49,424 nucleotides of DNA from Gammaproteobacteria bacterium (lineage in GTDB: Bacteria > Pseudomonadota > Gammaproteobacteria > Pseudomonadales > Pseudomonadaceae): positions 1 through 49,424 of the forward strand of contig JAAYFD010000026.1 of the NCBI GenBank assembly GCA_012728415.1, read 5' to 3'. Each line of letters starts with the position of its first letter. The first letter of the stretch is position 1. The notes beneath the pieces were generated by a model. It was not told the DNA's origin. It made no database searches and saw only the letters and a program-made list of their open reading frames with translations. Both the position numbers and the translations under genes were made by a program. Positions 9,884-20,502 of the stretch are shown piece after piece.

Positions 9884-10836
9884 GCGAACTAGAGTCGGTG
9901 GTCGACGAGGCCGCAAAGCAGGGCGAGCTGCCTGGCGTACTATTGCGTCAAGCTCGTGAAAACCTCGAATGGAGTGTTGCCGATTTGGCGGGCAAACTGC
10001 ACCTGACCGAGTCGGCGGTGATCAGCCTGGAAGCTGACCGTTACGATGACTTGCCCGGAGTCACTTTCGTCCGGGGCTATATCCGCAGCTATGCCAAGCT
10101 GGTAGGGCTGGACCCTGACGCACTGGCCAGGCTATATACACAGACGACCATAATCGAGCCGGTGCGTGCGCTTCCGGACCTGGGCCGTACCGTGGCTCGC
10201 AACCGCTCCCGCGGCCGGCTGCTGATGGCATTGCTGCTGATTATTGTGCTGGCCGGTGCAGGGGCGGGATATTACTGGTGGCAAGAGGGGCAGATGCGTA
10301 ATGTCGCAAGCCAGGAGGCCGGCGAGATTGCCTTCAGCCAGGTTGAGATAGAGCGTGCGGATGGCACGCTGTTCATTCAAAGTCTGGATCAGCTGGACGC
10401 CTATACTGCAGATCTCGATGTGGCTGAAATATCACTGGACTCATTGCCGCAAGCACTTGAGGACGATGCTGATGCCGGTGCTAGTGATGAACCACAGGCT
10501 GATGAAGGCAAGTCCCAGCCGACTGCAGAAGCCAATAACGAGGCAGGTGGCGTGGCGGACGAACAAATTGAAAACCAGCAAACTGTGGCTGATGCCGGCA
10601 TGCATCAACTGCAGCTGACGTTTACTGACGAGTGCTGGATTCGCATTACCGACGGCAGTGGCAATGAGGTTGCCAGTGGCCTGCACAAGGCGGGCGAGGT
10701 GCTGGAGCTGAGCGGTACTACTCCATTTGAGTTGCATATTGGTAATGCAAGTGGCGTACAGCTGCGCTTCAATGGCCAGCCGGTAGACATTCATTCCAGC
10801 ATTCGTGGCAATGTTGCCCGTATCAAACTGGGTTAA
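9880..10836 (+). CDS. rodZ: Cell-shape protein RodZ
   Basis: Bitopic membrane protein linking MreB filaments to the elongation machinery. An N-terminal Cro/CI-like helix-turn-helix domain (about residues 15-90, [19 protein letters not shown]) faces the cytoplasm. A single transmembrane helix lies at about 110-130 ([20 protein letters not shown]). An acidic linker of about 180-230 and a C-terminal DUF4115 beta domain follow in the periplasm. The ATG overlaps the pilF stop by 4 nt. Confidence 0.93.
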   Translation: MSELESVVDEAAKQGELPGVLLRQARENLEWSVADLAGKLHLTESAVISLEADRYDDLPGVTFVRGYIRSYAKLVGLDPDALARLYTQTTIIEPVRALPDLGRTVARNRSRGRLLMALLLIIVLAGAGAGYYWWQEGQMRNVASQEAGEIAFSQVEIERADGTLFIQSLDQLDAYTADLDVAEISLDSLPQALEDDADAGASDEPQADEGKSQPTAEANNEAGGVADEQIENQQTVADAGMHQLQLTFTDECWIRITDGSGNEVASGLHKAGEVLELSGTTPFELHIGNASGVQLRFNGQPVDIHSSIRGNVARIKLG

Positions 10837-10841
10837 AGCAA

Positions 10842-11951
10842 GTGCATAACAATTCTCCGATCAAGCGACGCATATCGCGCAAGATTCATGTGGGTCCTGT
10901 TGCTGTAGGTGGCGATGCACCCGTCAGTGTGCAAAGCATGACCAACACCGAAACCTGCGATGTCGAATCCACTGTGGCGCAAATTTGCCGGCTGGAACAG
11001 GCCGGTGCTGATATTGTGCGGGTGTCTGTACCCAGCATGGAGGCAGCCGAGGCTTTTGGGCGCATCCGCCAGCTGGTTCAGGTACCGCTGGTGGCAGACA
11101 TCCACTTCGATTACCGGATTGCCTTGCGTGTGGCCGAGCTGGGTGTTGACTGTTTGCGTATCAACCCGGGCAACATAGGCAGTAATGAGCGCATCAAGGC
11201 GGTCGTCGATGCTGCCCGTGATCGCGGCATTCCGATCCGCATCGGTGTTAATGCCGGCTCGCTGGAGAAGGACCTGCAAAAGAAATATGGCGAGCCGACG
11301 CCGGAAGCCCTGGTCGAGTCGGCGTTGCGTCACGTCGAGCATCTGGACCGGCTTGATTTTCCTGACTTTAAAGTCAGCGTAAAAGCCTCCGATGTGTTCA
11401 TGGCCGTGGAGGCTTACCGTCAGCTGGCCCGTCAAATTGAGCAGCCGCTGCACCTGGGCATTACCGAGGCCGGCGGACTACGTTCGGGTACGGTAAAGTC
11501 GGCAGTGGGGTTGGGCATGCTGTTGGCCGAGGGCATTGGCGACACCATCCGTGTATCCCTGGCTGCCGATCCGGTCGAGGAAATCAAGGTCGGTTTTGAT
11601 ATCCTCAAGTCGCTGCGCTTGCGCACCCGGGGTATTAATTTCATTGCTTGCCCAAGTTGCTCGCGCCAGAACTTCGACGTGGTAAAAACCATGAACGAGC
11701 TTGAGGAGCGGCTCGAAGATGTGCTGGTGCCACTGGATGTGGCGGTGATTGGCTGTGTGGTTAACGGTCCGGGTGAGGCGAAAGAGGTGGATCTGGGCCT
11801 GACGGGTGGTTTGCCCAACCTGGTTTATCTTGATGGCAAACCTGCTACCAAACTGGGGAATGAAGAGCTGGTGGATGAGCTGGAGCGCATGATCCGGGAA
11901 AAAGCGGCAGAAAAACAAGCCAGAGAAGCGGCGCTCATCGCCCGCAGTTAA
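10842..11951 (+). CDS. ispG: 4-hydroxy-3-methylbut-2-enyl diphosphate synthase IspG
   Basis: [4Fe-4S] enzyme of the MEP isoprenoid pathway, converting MEcPP to HMBPP. Cluster ligands are Cys270, Cys273 and Cys305 with Glu312 ([19 protein letters not shown]), identical in number to E. coli. The start is a GTG at 10842 with only a weak purine stretch upstream; the sequence SPIKRRxSRKI begins at the family position, so the start is credible. As an Fe-S enzyme it depends on the isc operon upstream. It is 369 residues and 5 nt after rodZ. Confidence 0.96.
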   Translation: MHNNSPIKRRISRKIHVGPVAVGGDAPVSVQSMTNTETCDVESTVAQICRLEQAGADIVRVSVPSMEAAEAFGRIRQLVQVPLVADIHFDYRIALRVAELGVDCLRINPGNIGSNERIKAVVDAARDRGIPIRIGVNAGSLEKDLQKKYGEPTPEALVESALRHVEHLDRLDFPDFKVSVKASDVFMAVEAYRQLARQIEQPLHLGITEAGGLRSGTVKSAVGLGMLLAEGIGDTIRVSLAADPVEEIKVGFDILKSLRLRTRGINFIACPSCSRQNFDVVKTMNELEERLEDVLVPLDVAVIGCVVNGPGEAKEVDLGLTGGLPNLVYLDGKPATKLGNEELVDELERMIREKAAEKQAREAALIARS

Positions 11952-11969
11952 GCAGTACAAGGACTAAAC

Positions 11970-13259
11970 GTGAGTAAAACCCTGCAAGCCATCCGTGGCA
12001 TGAATGATATCCTGCCGGCACAAACGCCGCTGTGGCGCTATTTTGAGCAAAAAGTTGCTGGAGTGCTGGACAGTTATGGTTACCAGCAAATCCGCATGCC
12101 GGTCGTTGAGTTTACCGAGCTTTTTCGCCGTTCAATTGGCGAAGTTACCGATATTGTCGAGAAGGAAATGTATACCTTCGCCGATCGCAACGGCGACTCC
12201 CTGACCTTGCGCCCAGAGGGCACTGCCAGTTGTGTGCGGGCTGTGATGGAGCATGGCCTGATCAACAATGGCCTGATACAAAAGCTCTGGTACATTGGCC
12301 CCATGTTTCGCCATGAGCGTCCGCAAAAAGGCCGCTACCGCCAATTCCACCAGGTGGGGGTTGAGGTGTTCAATCTGGACGGGCCGGATATCGATGCCGA
12401 ATTGATCTTGCTGACTTGGCGGCTGTGGCATGCGCTGGGTATTGCCGATAGTGTGACCCTTGAGCTGAACAGCCTGGGCACATCCGGGGCTCGCGCTGCC
12501 TATCGTGCAGCGCTGGTTGACTACTTGAACGGCCACTTTGACCAGCTGGATGAAGACAGCCAGCGTCGTGTTGATACTAATCCGTTGCGCGTACTGGACT
12601 CCAAGGATCCTCAAACCCAAGCTATCCTGCTGGGCGCACCGAAGCTGGAAGACTACCTGGATGAGGAGTCGACCCGTCACTTTGCTGGTGTGTGCGCCCG
12701 CCTGGATGCCGCGGGCGTGCCCTATGTGCTGAACAGCCGGCTTGTGCGTGGCCTGGACTACTACAGCAAGACAGTCTTTGAGTGGACTACCGACAAGCTT
12801 GGCGCCCAGGGTACGGTTTGTGGAGGTGGCCGTTATGACGGACTGGTAGAGGTCATGGGTGGCAAGCCCACAGCTGGGGTCGGTTTTGCCATGGGTATTG
12901 AGCGCCTGATTTTGCTGCTGGAAACTCTGGGCAAGGTACCAGCTCAACTCCAGCAGCAGGTGGATATCTATTTTTGTGCCTTTGGCGAAGCAGCCGAGAT
13001 GGCTGCGGTACAGTGGGCCGAACGTATTCGTGATGCTGTGCCGGGAGTACGCCTGCAGGTCAATGCCGGTGGTGGCAGCTTCAAGAGCCAGTTCAAGAAG
13101 GCAGACCGCAGCACTGCAGCCTGGGCCCTGGTTCTGGGGGAGCAGGAGCTGAGCACCAACAGTATTGGCCTGAAGCCGCTGCGCACTGATGAAGAACAGC
13201 AGACGCTGGCGCTGGACCAGCTGACAGACAGGCTGGTTGAACTTTTGAGCAAACAATGA
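11970..13259 (+). CDS. hisS: Histidyl-tRNA synthetase
   Basis: Class II aminoacyl-tRNA synthetase charging tRNA-His. Motif 1 lies near [19 protein letters not shown]. Motif 2 is [19 protein letters not shown], and the histidine-binding loop is [15 protein letters not shown]. Motif 3 is [12 protein letters not shown], followed by an anticodon-binding domain over the last 100 residues. The start is a GTG at 11970 preceded by AAGGA. It is 429 residues, normal. Confidence 0.96.
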   Translation: MSKTLQAIRGMNDILPAQTPLWRYFEQKVAGVLDSYGYQQIRMPVVEFTELFRRSIGEVTDIVEKEMYTFADRNGDSLTLRPEGTASCVRAVMEHGLINNGLIQKLWYIGPMFRHERPQKGRYRQFHQVGVEVFNLDGPDIDAELILLTWRLWHALGIADSVTLELNSLGTSGARAAYRAALVDYLNGHFDQLDEDSQRRVDTNPLRVLDSKDPQTQAILLGAPKLEDYLDEESTRHFAGVCARLDAAGVPYVLNSRLVRGLDYYSKTVFEWTTDKLGAQGTVCGGGRYDGLVEVMGGKPTAGVGFAMGIERLILLLETLGKVPAQLQQQVDIYFCAFGEAAEMAAVQWAERIRDAVPGVRLQVNAGGGSFKSQFKKADRSTAAWALVLGEQELSTNSIGLKPLRTDEEQQTLALDQLTDRLVELLSKQ

Positions 13260-13271
13260 CGGGAGACTCTT

Positions 13272-13913
13272 GTGAGCCACTACACTGAAGAAGAGCAGAT
13301 CGCACAGTTCAAAGACTGGTGGAGCCGTAATGGCAAACCGTTATTGGTTGGCGGCGTTTTGGCGATAGCTATCGTTTTTGGCTGGCAAACCTGGCAAAAG
13401 CAGCAGGCCAACCGGGGTGAGCTGTTATCTGCCACCTACCAGCAATTGCTGGATGCTGCGTTTAGTCCTGATGGTACCAATGCCGGCGAAATGCTGAAGT
13501 TGCTTGAAGAGCTGGAGTCCATCAGCCCGGAGCATGCCTATGCCCAGTATGCACGCTTGCTGGTCGCGCGTGTTGCAGTGCTGGAAAACCGCCTGGATGA
13601 TGCAGCAGCCATGTTGCAGCCGGTGGTCGACAAGCCGGCCAATGCAGTGCTGGGGGAGTTGTCACACCAGCGTCTCGCACGGGTATTGGCTGCAAGCGGC
13701 AAGCCCGATCAAGCCCTGTCCTTGCTTGATGGCAAGGGGCTTCCGGCTTACAGCTCGGCGCGTGATGAGCTGCGTGGTGATGTCTTGGTGCAGCTGGGCC
13801 GCCTGGACGAGGCGCGGCAGTCTTATCGTTCGGCGCGCGAGGGATTGGATGACAGCAGCGCCGCTGGCAGCCTGATGATGAAACTTGATGACCTGAGTGC
13901 CAAGGATGCCTGA
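13272..13913 (+). CDS. YfgM-like periplasmic TPR protein
   Basis: Inner-membrane protein of the YfgM/DUF2133 family, which associates with SecYEG and PpiD and assists periplasmic chaperone traffic. One N-terminal transmembrane helix (about residues 22-40, LLVGGVLAIAIVFGWQTW) follows a short cytoplasmic segment. The remainder is TPR-like helical repeats. The start is a GTG at 13272 with GGGAGA upstream. It sits 12 nt after hisS and 1 nt before bamB, the conserved hisS-yfgM-bamB-der order. Confidence 0.88.
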   Translation: MSHYTEEEQIAQFKDWWSRNGKPLLVGGVLAIAIVFGWQTWQKQQANRGELLSATYQQLLDAAFSPDGTNAGEMLKLLEELESISPEHAYAQYARLLVARVAVLENRLDDAAAMLQPVVDKPANAVLGELSHQRLARVLAASGKPDQALSLLDGKGLPAYSSARDELRGDVLVQLGRLDEARQSYRSAREGLDDSSAAGSLMMKLDDLSAKDA

Positions 13914-13914
13914 T

Positions 13915-15063
13915 ATGAAGCCATTTAATATTTTGGTGCTGTTGCTGGCTGGCCTGCTGATTGCTGGCTGCAGCAGCAAAGGTGACAAAAAAGCCCAGCA
14001 GCCACTGGCGCTGGAAAAAATAAGCTCCGAGGTCAAGTTGCAGCGTGAGTGGAGTGCTTCGGTTGGTGTTGGCCAGGGCAAGCTTTGGAACCGCCTGTCT
14101 CCGGCGATTGAAGGTGGGCAGTTGTTTGTGGCTGATGCCGCAGGTCTTGTGGTTGCTCTGGATCGTTATACAGGAAAAAAATCCTGGCAACGCAAACTGA
14201 AAAAAGTTGAGGTATCTGGCGCGATCGGTGCGGGTGCCGGACAAGTTGTGCTGGGCACGCTGGCTGGCGAAGTGATTGCACTGGATGCGGCTACGGGCAA
14301 TGAACTGTGGCGCAGCAATATTGGCAGTGAGGTGTTGGCTGCGCCGGCGGTTAATGATCGTGTAGTGGTGGTGCAAACCCAGGATGATCGCTTGATTGCA
14401 CTGGATGCATTTACCGGAGCCCGGCGCTGGGTCTATGAAAGCACGCCAGCGCTACTGACGCTGCGCGGTACCAGCACACCCTTGTTAACCGACTATTTGG
14501 TGTATGCGGGCCTGTCCACCGGCAAGGTGGTGGCGGTAGAGCTGGAGCATGGCCTGCCGGTATGGGAGCAACGCATAGCCATCCCGAGTGGTCGTACCGA
14601 GCTGGAGCGCATGGTTGATATCGATGGCAGCCTGACTGTAAAGGATGGCGTGCTCTATGTGTCGGCTTTCAATGGTCACATAGCGGGACTGGACGAGCAG
14701 ACCGGCCGGATACTCTGGCAGCGTGAAGGCTCCAGCATTGGAGCCGTTGCGCAAGGTTATGGCAATGCCTATGTCAGCCTGGACAGTGGTGAGATTGAGG
14801 CGATCGACGAGCGTTCCAGCACAGTGTTGTGGCGTAACGAAGGGCTGCTGCGGCGTCAGCCTACCGGGCTTGGTGTGCTGTCAAGTTATGTAGTCACAGC
14901 TGACCTTGAGGGCTATGTACATCTGTTGAGTCAGGTGGATGGACGATTTGTGGCCCGGACCCGGGTTGACAACAAAGGGGTTCGCGTACGTCCTCTGGTC
15001 GAAGGTGGCTGGATGTACATATATGGCAATGGCGGAAAGCTGGTGGCCCTGACCATCAAGTAA
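13915..15063 (+). CDS. bamB: Outer-membrane assembly lipoprotein BamB
   Basis: Lipoprotein subunit of the BAM complex that inserts beta-barrel proteins into the outer membrane. The signal peptide ends in LLIAGC with lipidated Cys19. The mature part is an eight-bladed beta-propeller of PQQ-like repeats, with recurring ALDxxTGxxxW motifs (ALDRYTGKKSW, ALDAATGNELW, ALDAFTGARRW). Upstream in-frame codons exist, but the ATG at 13915 starts directly at the signal peptide, giving 382 residues. Confidence 0.95.
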   Translation: MKPFNILVLLLAGLLIAGCSSKGDKKAQQPLALEKISSEVKLQREWSASVGVGQGKLWNRLSPAIEGGQLFVADAAGLVVALDRYTGKKSWQRKLKKVEVSGAIGAGAGQVVLGTLAGEVIALDAATGNELWRSNIGSEVLAAPAVNDRVVVVQTQDDRLIALDAFTGARRWVYESTPALLTLRGTSTPLLTDYLVYAGLSTGKVVAVELEHGLPVWEQRIAIPSGRTELERMVDIDGSLTVKDGVLYVSAFNGHIAGLDEQTGRILWQREGSSIGAVAQGYGNAYVSLDSGEIEAIDERSSTVLWRNEGLLRRQPTGLGVLSSYVVTADLEGYVHLLSQVDGRFVARTRVDNKGVRVRPLVEGGWMYIYGNGGKLVALTIK

Positions 15064-15082
15064 TAGCTGTGCAGAGAGTTAT

Positions 15083-15125
15083 AGCCGCTATCGCTCGTGT
15101 GTGATGGCGGCTTTTGTGTTTTTAT
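15083..15125 (+). terminator. Terminator after bamB
   Basis: An AGCCGCTATC / GATGGCGGCT stem (one wobble pair) with a 10-nt loop is followed by a T-rich tract. It separates the ispG-bamB group from der, which probably has its own promoter downstream. Confidence 0.78.
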
Positions 15126-15185
15126 CAGAGACTGACTTTGCTGGCCTGCTCAAAGAGAGAGGTCCAGGACTTATTGGAGGAGCCG

Positions 15186-16649
15186 ATGGTTCCCGTAATT
15201 GCTTTGGTGGGCCGCCCGAATGTAGGCAAATCCACATTATTCAACCGTCTTACCCGGAGTCGGGATGCCATTGTTGGTGATATCCCGGGGCTGACCCGTG
15301 ACCGCCAGTATGGCAATGCCAAATGGCAAGGGCGTGACTATATTCTGATTGATACTGGAGGCATCTCTGGTGATGAGGAAGGTATTGACGCCAAAATGGC
15401 CGAACAGTCGCTACAGGCGATTGAAGAAGCCGACATGGTGTTTTTCCTTGTCGATGCCCGTGACGGCCTGTGTCCGGCAGACGAGCACATTGCAGCCCAC
15501 TTGCGCCGTCGTGACAAGCGTACCCTGTTGCTGGTGAACAAGGTGGACAGCCTGGATGTCGAGATTGCCCGTGCCGAATTCAGCTCGCTGGCGGTGGCTG
15601 AAACCCTGGGCATTGCCGCAGCTCACGGGCGTGGTATCCAGCCGCTGATGGAAAGCGCACTGGGCGACATTGAACCGGTTGCGGAAGAAATGCTCGAGGT
15701 GGAGCTGGTTGAGGGGGAGGATCCGGAGAGGATTCCTGGCCCAAGTGCACAAGACGGTATCAAGATAGCCGTGATTGGCCGCCCCAATGTGGGCAAATCG
15801 ACACTGGTCAATCGCATTTTGGGCGAGGAGCGGGTAGTTGTGTATGACCAGCCGGGCACTACCCGGGACAGCATTTATATTCCGTTCGAGCGTGAAGGCC
15901 GCAAATACACCCTGATTGATACTGCTGGGGTACGCCGCCGTGGTCGCATCCATGAAGAGGTTGAAAAGTTTTCAGTAGTGAAAACCTTGCAGGCGATCAA
16001 GGATGCCAACGTGGTGATTTTTGTCGTCGATGCCCGTGAGGGGATTGTCGAACACGACCTGAGCCTGCTTGGTTTTGTTATTGAGTCCGGCCGGGCGTTG
16101 GTCATGGCGGTCAATAAGTGGGACGGCATGGAGCCGGCCGAGCGTGATTACGTCAAGACTGAGCTTGAGCGTCGGCTGTATTTTGTCAACTATGCCGACA
16201 TTCATTTCATTTCTGCTCTGCATGGTACCGGGGTGGGCCATCTGTACCGTTCGGTGGAGCAAGCCTTTGCGTCGGCAATTACCCGCTGGCCGACCAGCAA
16301 GCTGACCAATATCCTGATGGGGGCGGTGCAAGAGCATCAGCCACCGATTGTTAATGGGCGTCGCATCAAGCTGCGTTACGCCCACCTGGGAGGAGCCAAT
16401 CCGCCGCTGATTGTTATTCACGGTAATCAGACGGCAGCGGTACCCAAAGCATATGTGCGCTATCTGGAAAACACCTACCGCAGGGTACTCAGCCTGGTGG
16501 GTACGCCGATTCGCATCGAGTTTAAGGGTGGTGACAACCCTTATGCCGACAAGAAAAACAAGCTCAGTGAGCGGCAGGTGAACAAGAAAAAACGCCTGAT
16601 GGCACGCAAGAAAGAAATGGAATACCGCAAGAAGCGGCAGAAAAAATAA
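15186..16649 (+). CDS. der: Ribosome-assembly GTPase Der (EngA)
   Basis: Essential double GTPase for 50S ribosomal subunit maturation. Two tandem GTPase domains each have a [10 protein letters not shown]-loop (residues 9-17 and about 200) and DTAG/DTGG switch motifs, followed by a C-terminal KH-like domain and a lysine-rich tail. The ATG at 15186 follows TTGGAGGAG; upstream codons in frame lack family similarity. The result is 487 residues. It is followed by a 365-nt gap before flgF. Confidence 0.95.
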   Translation: MVPVIALVGRPNVGKSTLFNRLTRSRDAIVGDIPGLTRDRQYGNAKWQGRDYILIDTGGISGDEEGIDAKMAEQSLQAIEEADMVFFLVDARDGLCPADEHIAAHLRRRDKRTLLLVNKVDSLDVEIARAEFSSLAVAETLGIAAAHGRGIQPLMESALGDIEPVAEEMLEVELVEGEDPERIPGPSAQDGIKIAVIGRPNVGKSTLVNRILGEERVVVYDQPGTTRDSIYIPFEREGRKYTLIDTAGVRRRGRIHEEVEKFSVVKTLQAIKDANVVIFVVDAREGIVEHDLSLLGFVIESGRALVMAVNKWDGMEPAERDYVKTELERRLYFVNYADIHFISALHGTGVGHLYRSVEQAFASAITRWPTSKLTNILMGAVQEHQPPIVNGRRIKLRYAHLGGANPPLIVIHGNQTAAVPKAYVRYLENTYRRVLSLVGTPIRIEFKGGDNPYADKKNKLSERQVNKKKRLMARKKEMEYRKKRQKK

Positions 16650-16744
16650 TCAGGGATTTTTCTTTGTAGCGTGTGCATGGGCAGGACGCTGTGCAGAGGC
16701 GCCGCAAGTTATCTGACCGCCATGGATGACGGAAATGCAGTTTT

Positions 16745-16813
16745 TGCAGGAGCCAACAACTGCATTGAAGGCTTCCTGTCGCCATCCCTGGCGACACAGG
16801 TTTGGCTCCTGCA
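16745..16813. repeat. Nested inverted repeat (REP-like) between der and flgF
   Basis: The 365-nt gap between der and flgF holds no convincing gene. It contains a perfect 12-bp inverted repeat, TGCAGGAGCCAA (16745-16756) and TTGGCTCCTGCA (16802-16813). Inside it is a second perfect 8-bp stem, TGTCGCCA (16777-16784) and TGGCGACA (16789-16796), with a 4-nt loop. Nested GC-rich palindromes with GGAGCC ends resemble Pseudomonas intergenic REP/BIME elements. It may also act as a terminator for der, although there is no T run. No clear FliA-type promoter is seen before flgF. Confidence 0.7.
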
Positions 16814-17014
16814 TCCCTGATGCCACGTGCGGGCGGGGCGGCTGTGGCTCGGCGAGCCGGATGGCTGTTGCGCTGCCATGACCGGGCTGTACCTGCCTCT
16901 TTTGCTATGCCGGGAGGCTGACAACAGCGAAAAATCAACAGTTGGCATATATTTTGCTGCTGTATCTCCGAATCAAACAGGCCGTCAATTTACGGTCGCT
17001 GACGGAGATTACCC

Positions 17015-17755
17015 ATGGACAAAATGCTTTATATATCCATGACCGGCGCCAGCCAGAACAGCAAAGCGCTGCAAGCGCATGCCAATAACCTGGCCAACGT
17101 ATCCACCAGCGGTTTCCGCCGTGACTTCGAGCAGGCGCGGTCGATGCCTGTGTTCGGTGATGGTCTGCCGGCACGGGCCTATGTCATGACTGAACGTCCT
17201 GGCACCGACTTTACCCACGGTGCCCTGCAGGAAACGGGCCGCGACCTGGATGTGGCCGTGCAGGGGGATGCCTGGATTGCGGTGCAGTCTCCCGACGGCT
17301 CCGAAGCCTATGTGCGCACTGCCAGCATGCAGGTCGATACTTTTGGCATTCTGCGTACCGCCAGCGGTTTGCCGGTAATGGGCAACGCCGGGCCGGTTGC
17401 CATTCCACCGGAGCAGAAAGTCGAAATTGCGCAAGACGGCACCATCAGTATCAGGGCATTGGGCGAAACTCCGGATGTCATGGCCGAAGTCGACCGTATC
17501 AAGCTGGTTTTGCCTGAGCGCGGGCAGCTGCAAAAAATGCAGGATGGTCTGGTGCGCGGCAAGGACGGTCAAGAGTTTCAGCCTGATGCCGATGCCCGCC
17601 TGGTGTCCGGCTATACCGAGTCGAGCAACGTCAATGCTGTAGCGGAAATGACGGCGATGTTGTCGCTGTCCCGCCAGTTCGAGCTGCACGTGAAAATGAT
17701 GCGTACTGCAGAAGAAAGTGCTGCATCGATGGCACGGATCATGCAGCTGAGTTGA
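17015..17755 (+). CDS. flgF: Flagellar proximal-rod protein FlgF
   Basis: Rod subunit of the flagellar basal body, exported through the flagellar type III apparatus. The N-terminal rod motif LQAHANNLANVSTSGFRRDF and the C-terminal helix with SSNVNAVAEMTAMLSLSRQFE are intact over 246 residues, the usual size. The ATG is preceded by GGAG. It is the first gene of an flgFGHI cluster; flgE, normally directly upstream, is absent and der lies there instead. Confidence 0.94.
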   Translation: MDKMLYISMTGASQNSKALQAHANNLANVSTSGFRRDFEQARSMPVFGDGLPARAYVMTERPGTDFTHGALQETGRDLDVAVQGDAWIAVQSPDGSEAYVRTASMQVDTFGILRTASGLPVMGNAGPVAIPPEQKVEIAQDGTISIRALGETPDVMAEVDRIKLVLPERGQLQKMQDGLVRGKDGQEFQPDADARLVSGYTESSNVNAVAEMTAMLSLSRQFELHVKMMRTAEESAASMARIMQLS

Positions 17756-17802
17756 TAATTTCACACTATGTGTCAGATGATTGACGCATAAGGAGAACCA
17801 CC

Positions 17803-18588
17803 ATGTTACCTTCACTCTGGGTTGCCAAAACGGGCCTGTCCGCGCAGGACATGAACCTGACCACCATTTCCAACAACCTGGCCAACGTATCCACTACCGG
17901 TTTCAAGCGTGACCGTGCCGAGTTTGAAGATCTGCTGTATCAGGTTCGGCGTCAGCCCGGTGGCCAGTCCAGCCAGGACAGCGAGCTGCCCAGTGGTTTG
18001 CAGCTGGGTACGGGCGTACGCATCGTCGGTACACAGAAGATTTTCACTCAGGGTAGCCTGCAGACGACGGAGCAGCCGTTGGACCTGGCCATAAACGGTC
18101 GCGGGTTTTTCCAGATCCTGATGCCTGATGGCACCATTTCTTACACCAGGGATGGCAGCTTTCAGCTCAACTCCGATGGTCAGGTCGTCACATCCAGCGG
18201 CTTTCCGCTGGAGCCAGCGATTGTTTTGCCCGAGCAAGTGCGCACCTTTATGGTGGGCGAAGACGGCACTGTGTCGGTCACAGTCGCAGGCGATCCGCAA
18301 CCGCAAGTTCTCGGCAACATCCAGACAGTGGACTTCATCAACTATGCCGGGCTGGAAGCCATCGGCAACAACCTGTTCCTGGAGACTGCTGCCAGCGGAG
18401 CGCCGCAAGCCGGCATGCCAGGCACCAATGGTTTGGGTAACGTACTGCAGAATACGCTGGAAAACTCGAATGTCAGCGTGGTGGAAGAGCTGGTCAACAT
18501 GATCACCACACAACGGGCCTACGAGATGAACTCCAAAGTGATCTCTACGGCAGACCAGATGCTGTCCTTCATTACGCAAAAACTTTGA
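17803..18588 (+). CDS. flgG: Flagellar distal-rod protein FlgG
   Basis: Distal-rod subunit around which the L and P rings form. The 261-residue protein starts MLPSLWVAKTGLSAQD and has the rod motif TISNNLANVSTTGFKRDRAEF near the N-terminus. The C-terminal LENSNVSVVEELVNMITTQ is the standard FlgG ending. An AAGGAG ribosome-binding site precedes it. It lies 47 nt after flgF. Confidence 0.96.
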   Translation: MLPSLWVAKTGLSAQDMNLTTISNNLANVSTTGFKRDRAEFEDLLYQVRRQPGGQSSQDSELPSGLQLGTGVRIVGTQKIFTQGSLQTTEQPLDLAINGRGFFQILMPDGTISYTRDGSFQLNSDGQVVTSSGFPLEPAIVLPEQVRTFMVGEDGTVSVTVAGDPQPQVLGNIQTVDFINYAGLEAIGNNLFLETAASGAPQAGMPGTNGLGNVLQNTLENSNVSVVEELVNMITTQRAYEMNSKVISTADQMLSFITQKL

Positions 18589-18607
18589 TTGAGCCCGGGG
18601 TGATGCC

Positions 18608-19327
18608 ATGAAAACCAGATTGATTCTTGCACAGCTGGCGGCAGCAGTGCTGCTGAGTGGGTGCATGCAGGCCCCCCCGCAGCCCAATGATCCCTATTAC
18701 GCACCGGTGGTACCGCGGGTGCCAATGCCGGCCGAGCAAAATATGGGTGCCATTTATCAGCCCAGCTTCGAAAGTAATTACTTCACTGACCGCAAAGCGT
18801 TTCGGGTGGGTGATATCATCACGATTAACCTGAACGAACGTATGCAGGCCAGCAAAAACGCCAGCTCGAACATCCAGAAAGACAGTGATCTTAATGTCGG
18901 TGTACCCAATATTCTTGGTATGGCTGTTACACCCAAAAACCCGTTGGCAGGCGTTAGTGCGCTGGGTATGACCGATAAAAACCTTAGTCTTGAGGCCAGT
19001 GCCAACGCCAAGCGTAGCACCAAGGGTTCAGGGCAGGCTGGCCAAAGTAACAGTTTGGCTGGCTCAATTACAGTGACCGTAGCCGATGTGTTGCCTAATG
19101 GTGTGCTGGCAGTGCGTGGTGAAAAATGGTTGACGTTAAATACAGGTGATGAGCTGATTCGCATTTCCGGACTGGTGCGTCCGGATGACATCAGCACTGA
19201 TAATACGGTTTCCTCGACCCGTATTGCCGATGCCCGGATTACCTATTCCGGTACCGGTGCTTTTGCCAATGCCAGCCAGCCTGGCTGGTTGTCGCGCTTT
19301 TTCATGAGCCCGGCCTGGCCGTTTTAA
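18608..19327 (+). CDS. flgH: Flagellar L-ring lipoprotein FlgH
   Basis: Outer-membrane lipoprotein that forms the L ring around the rod. The signal peptide ends in a VLLSGC lipobox (Cys19). The mature protein contains the conserved [30 protein letters not shown] and [18 protein letters not shown] segments. At 239 residues it is full length. It lies 20 nt after flgG and 15 nt before flgI. Confidence 0.96.
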   Translation: MKTRLILAQLAAAVLLSGCMQAPPQPNDPYYAPVVPRVPMPAEQNMGAIYQPSFESNYFTDRKAFRVGDIITINLNERMQASKNASSNIQKDSDLNVGVPNILGMAVTPKNPLAGVSALGMTDKNLSLEASANAKRSTKGSGQAGQSNSLAGSITVTVADVLPNGVLAVRGEKWLTLNTGDELIRISGLVRPDDISTDNTVSSTRIADARITYSGTGAFANASQPGWLSRFFMSPAWPF

Positions 19328-19342
19328 GGAAGGATTGCAGCC

Positions 19343-20446
19343 ATGAAACGATTTTTTCTGCTTGTAATGCTGATGTTGGGGACAGGCTTGCAGGCCCAGG
19401 CCGAACGCCTGAAAGACTTGGCCAGCATACAGGGCGTGCGTAATAACCAGCTGATCGGCTATGGTCTGGTCGTGGGACTTAACGGCAGCGGTGACCAGAC
19501 TACACAAACACCATTTACCGTGCAGACTTTCAATAATATGCTGGCCGAGTTTGGTATTCGTGTTCCGCCTGGTATGGGCAATATCCAGTTGAAGAACGTT
19601 GCTGCAGTTTCTGTGCATGCTGATTTGCCACCCTTTGCCCGCCCCGGCCAGACCATCGACATTACGGTGTCCTCCATTGGCAACGCCAAGAGCCTGCGCG
19701 GTGGCAGCCTGTTGATGACTCCACTGAAAGGGATTGACGGTAACGTCTATGCCATTGCTCAGGGCAACCTGGTAGTGGGCGGCTTTGATGCCGGAGGTGC
19801 TGACGGCTCGCGCATTACCGTCAATGTGCCCTCGGCCGGCCGCATCCCGTCTGGAGCGACAGTCGAGCGGGCCGTGCCCAGTGCTTTTGACCAGGGCGAC
19901 TATCTGACGCTGAACCTGAACCGGCCGGACTTTACCACAGCCAAAAACATCGTAGACAAGCTTAATGACCTGCTCGGCCCCGGAGTGGCCAGCGCGATGG
20001 ATGCCGGCGCAATCAGAGTGGCTGCACCGATTGATCCGAGTCAGCGGGTCAATTACCTGTCGGTTATAGAAAATCTGGAAGTAGAGGCAGGCAAGGCCGT
20101 GGCCAAGGTGATCATCAACTCGCGTACCGGCACCATAGTGATTGGTCAGGATGTGCGGGTGCAGCCGGCAGCAGTAACCCACGGCAGCTTGACGGTAGCG
20201 ATCAGTGAAGACATTGCGGTCAGTCAGCCCGAGCCTTTTTCTGACGGACAGACTGTGGTTACACCACGCTCAAGGGTCAGTGCTGAAGAGGAGCAGCGAC
20301 CGATGTTCAAGTTTGCACCGGGCACCACGCTTGACGAGATTGTTCGTGCGGTCAACCAGGTGGGTGCAGCCCCTTCTGACCTGATGGCGATTCTTGAGGC
20401 GCTGAAACAGGCAGGTGCCCTGCAAGCAGAGCTGATCGTGATCTGA
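19343..20446 (+). CDS. flgI: Flagellar P-ring protein FlgI
   Basis: Periplasmic protein that forms the P ring in the peptidoglycan layer. A signal peptide is predicted at about residues 1-20 (ending LQAQA). The conserved [20 protein letters not shown] and NGSGDQT segments follow, with [15 protein letters not shown] and a C-terminal [20 protein letters not shown]. At 367 residues it is complete. flgJ, normally next, is missing: the next gene is an unrelated membrane protein on the opposite strand. Confidence 0.96.
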   Translation: MKRFFLLVMLMLGTGLQAQAERLKDLASIQGVRNNQLIGYGLVVGLNGSGDQTTQTPFTVQTFNNMLAEFGIRVPPGMGNIQLKNVAAVSVHADLPPFARPGQTIDITVSSIGNAKSLRGGSLLMTPLKGIDGNVYAIAQGNLVVGGFDAGGADGSRITVNVPSAGRIPSGATVERAVPSAFDQGDYLTLNLNRPDFTTAKNIVDKLNDLLGPGVASAMDAGAIRVAAPIDPSQRVNYLSVIENLEVEAGKAVAKVIINSRTGTIVIGQDVRVQPAAVTHGSLTVAISEDIAVSQPEPFSDGQTVVTPRSRVSAEEEQRPMFKFAPGTTLDEIVRAVNQVGAAPSDLMAILEALKQAGALQAELIVI

Positions 20447-20465
20447 TCTGCCAGCTGCATGCAAT

Positions 20466-20487
20466 GCTCCGGCTGTAAGGCCGGAGC
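20466..20487. terminator. Hairpin between convergent flgI and the 20.5-kb membrane-protein gene
   Basis: A perfect 8-bp stem GCTCCGGC / GCCGGAGC with a 6-nt loop lies between two convergent genes. No T run follows on either side, so it is a plausible but not classical terminator. Confidence 0.55.
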
Positions 20488-20502
20488 TGCGTGCACCTTG
20501 TC

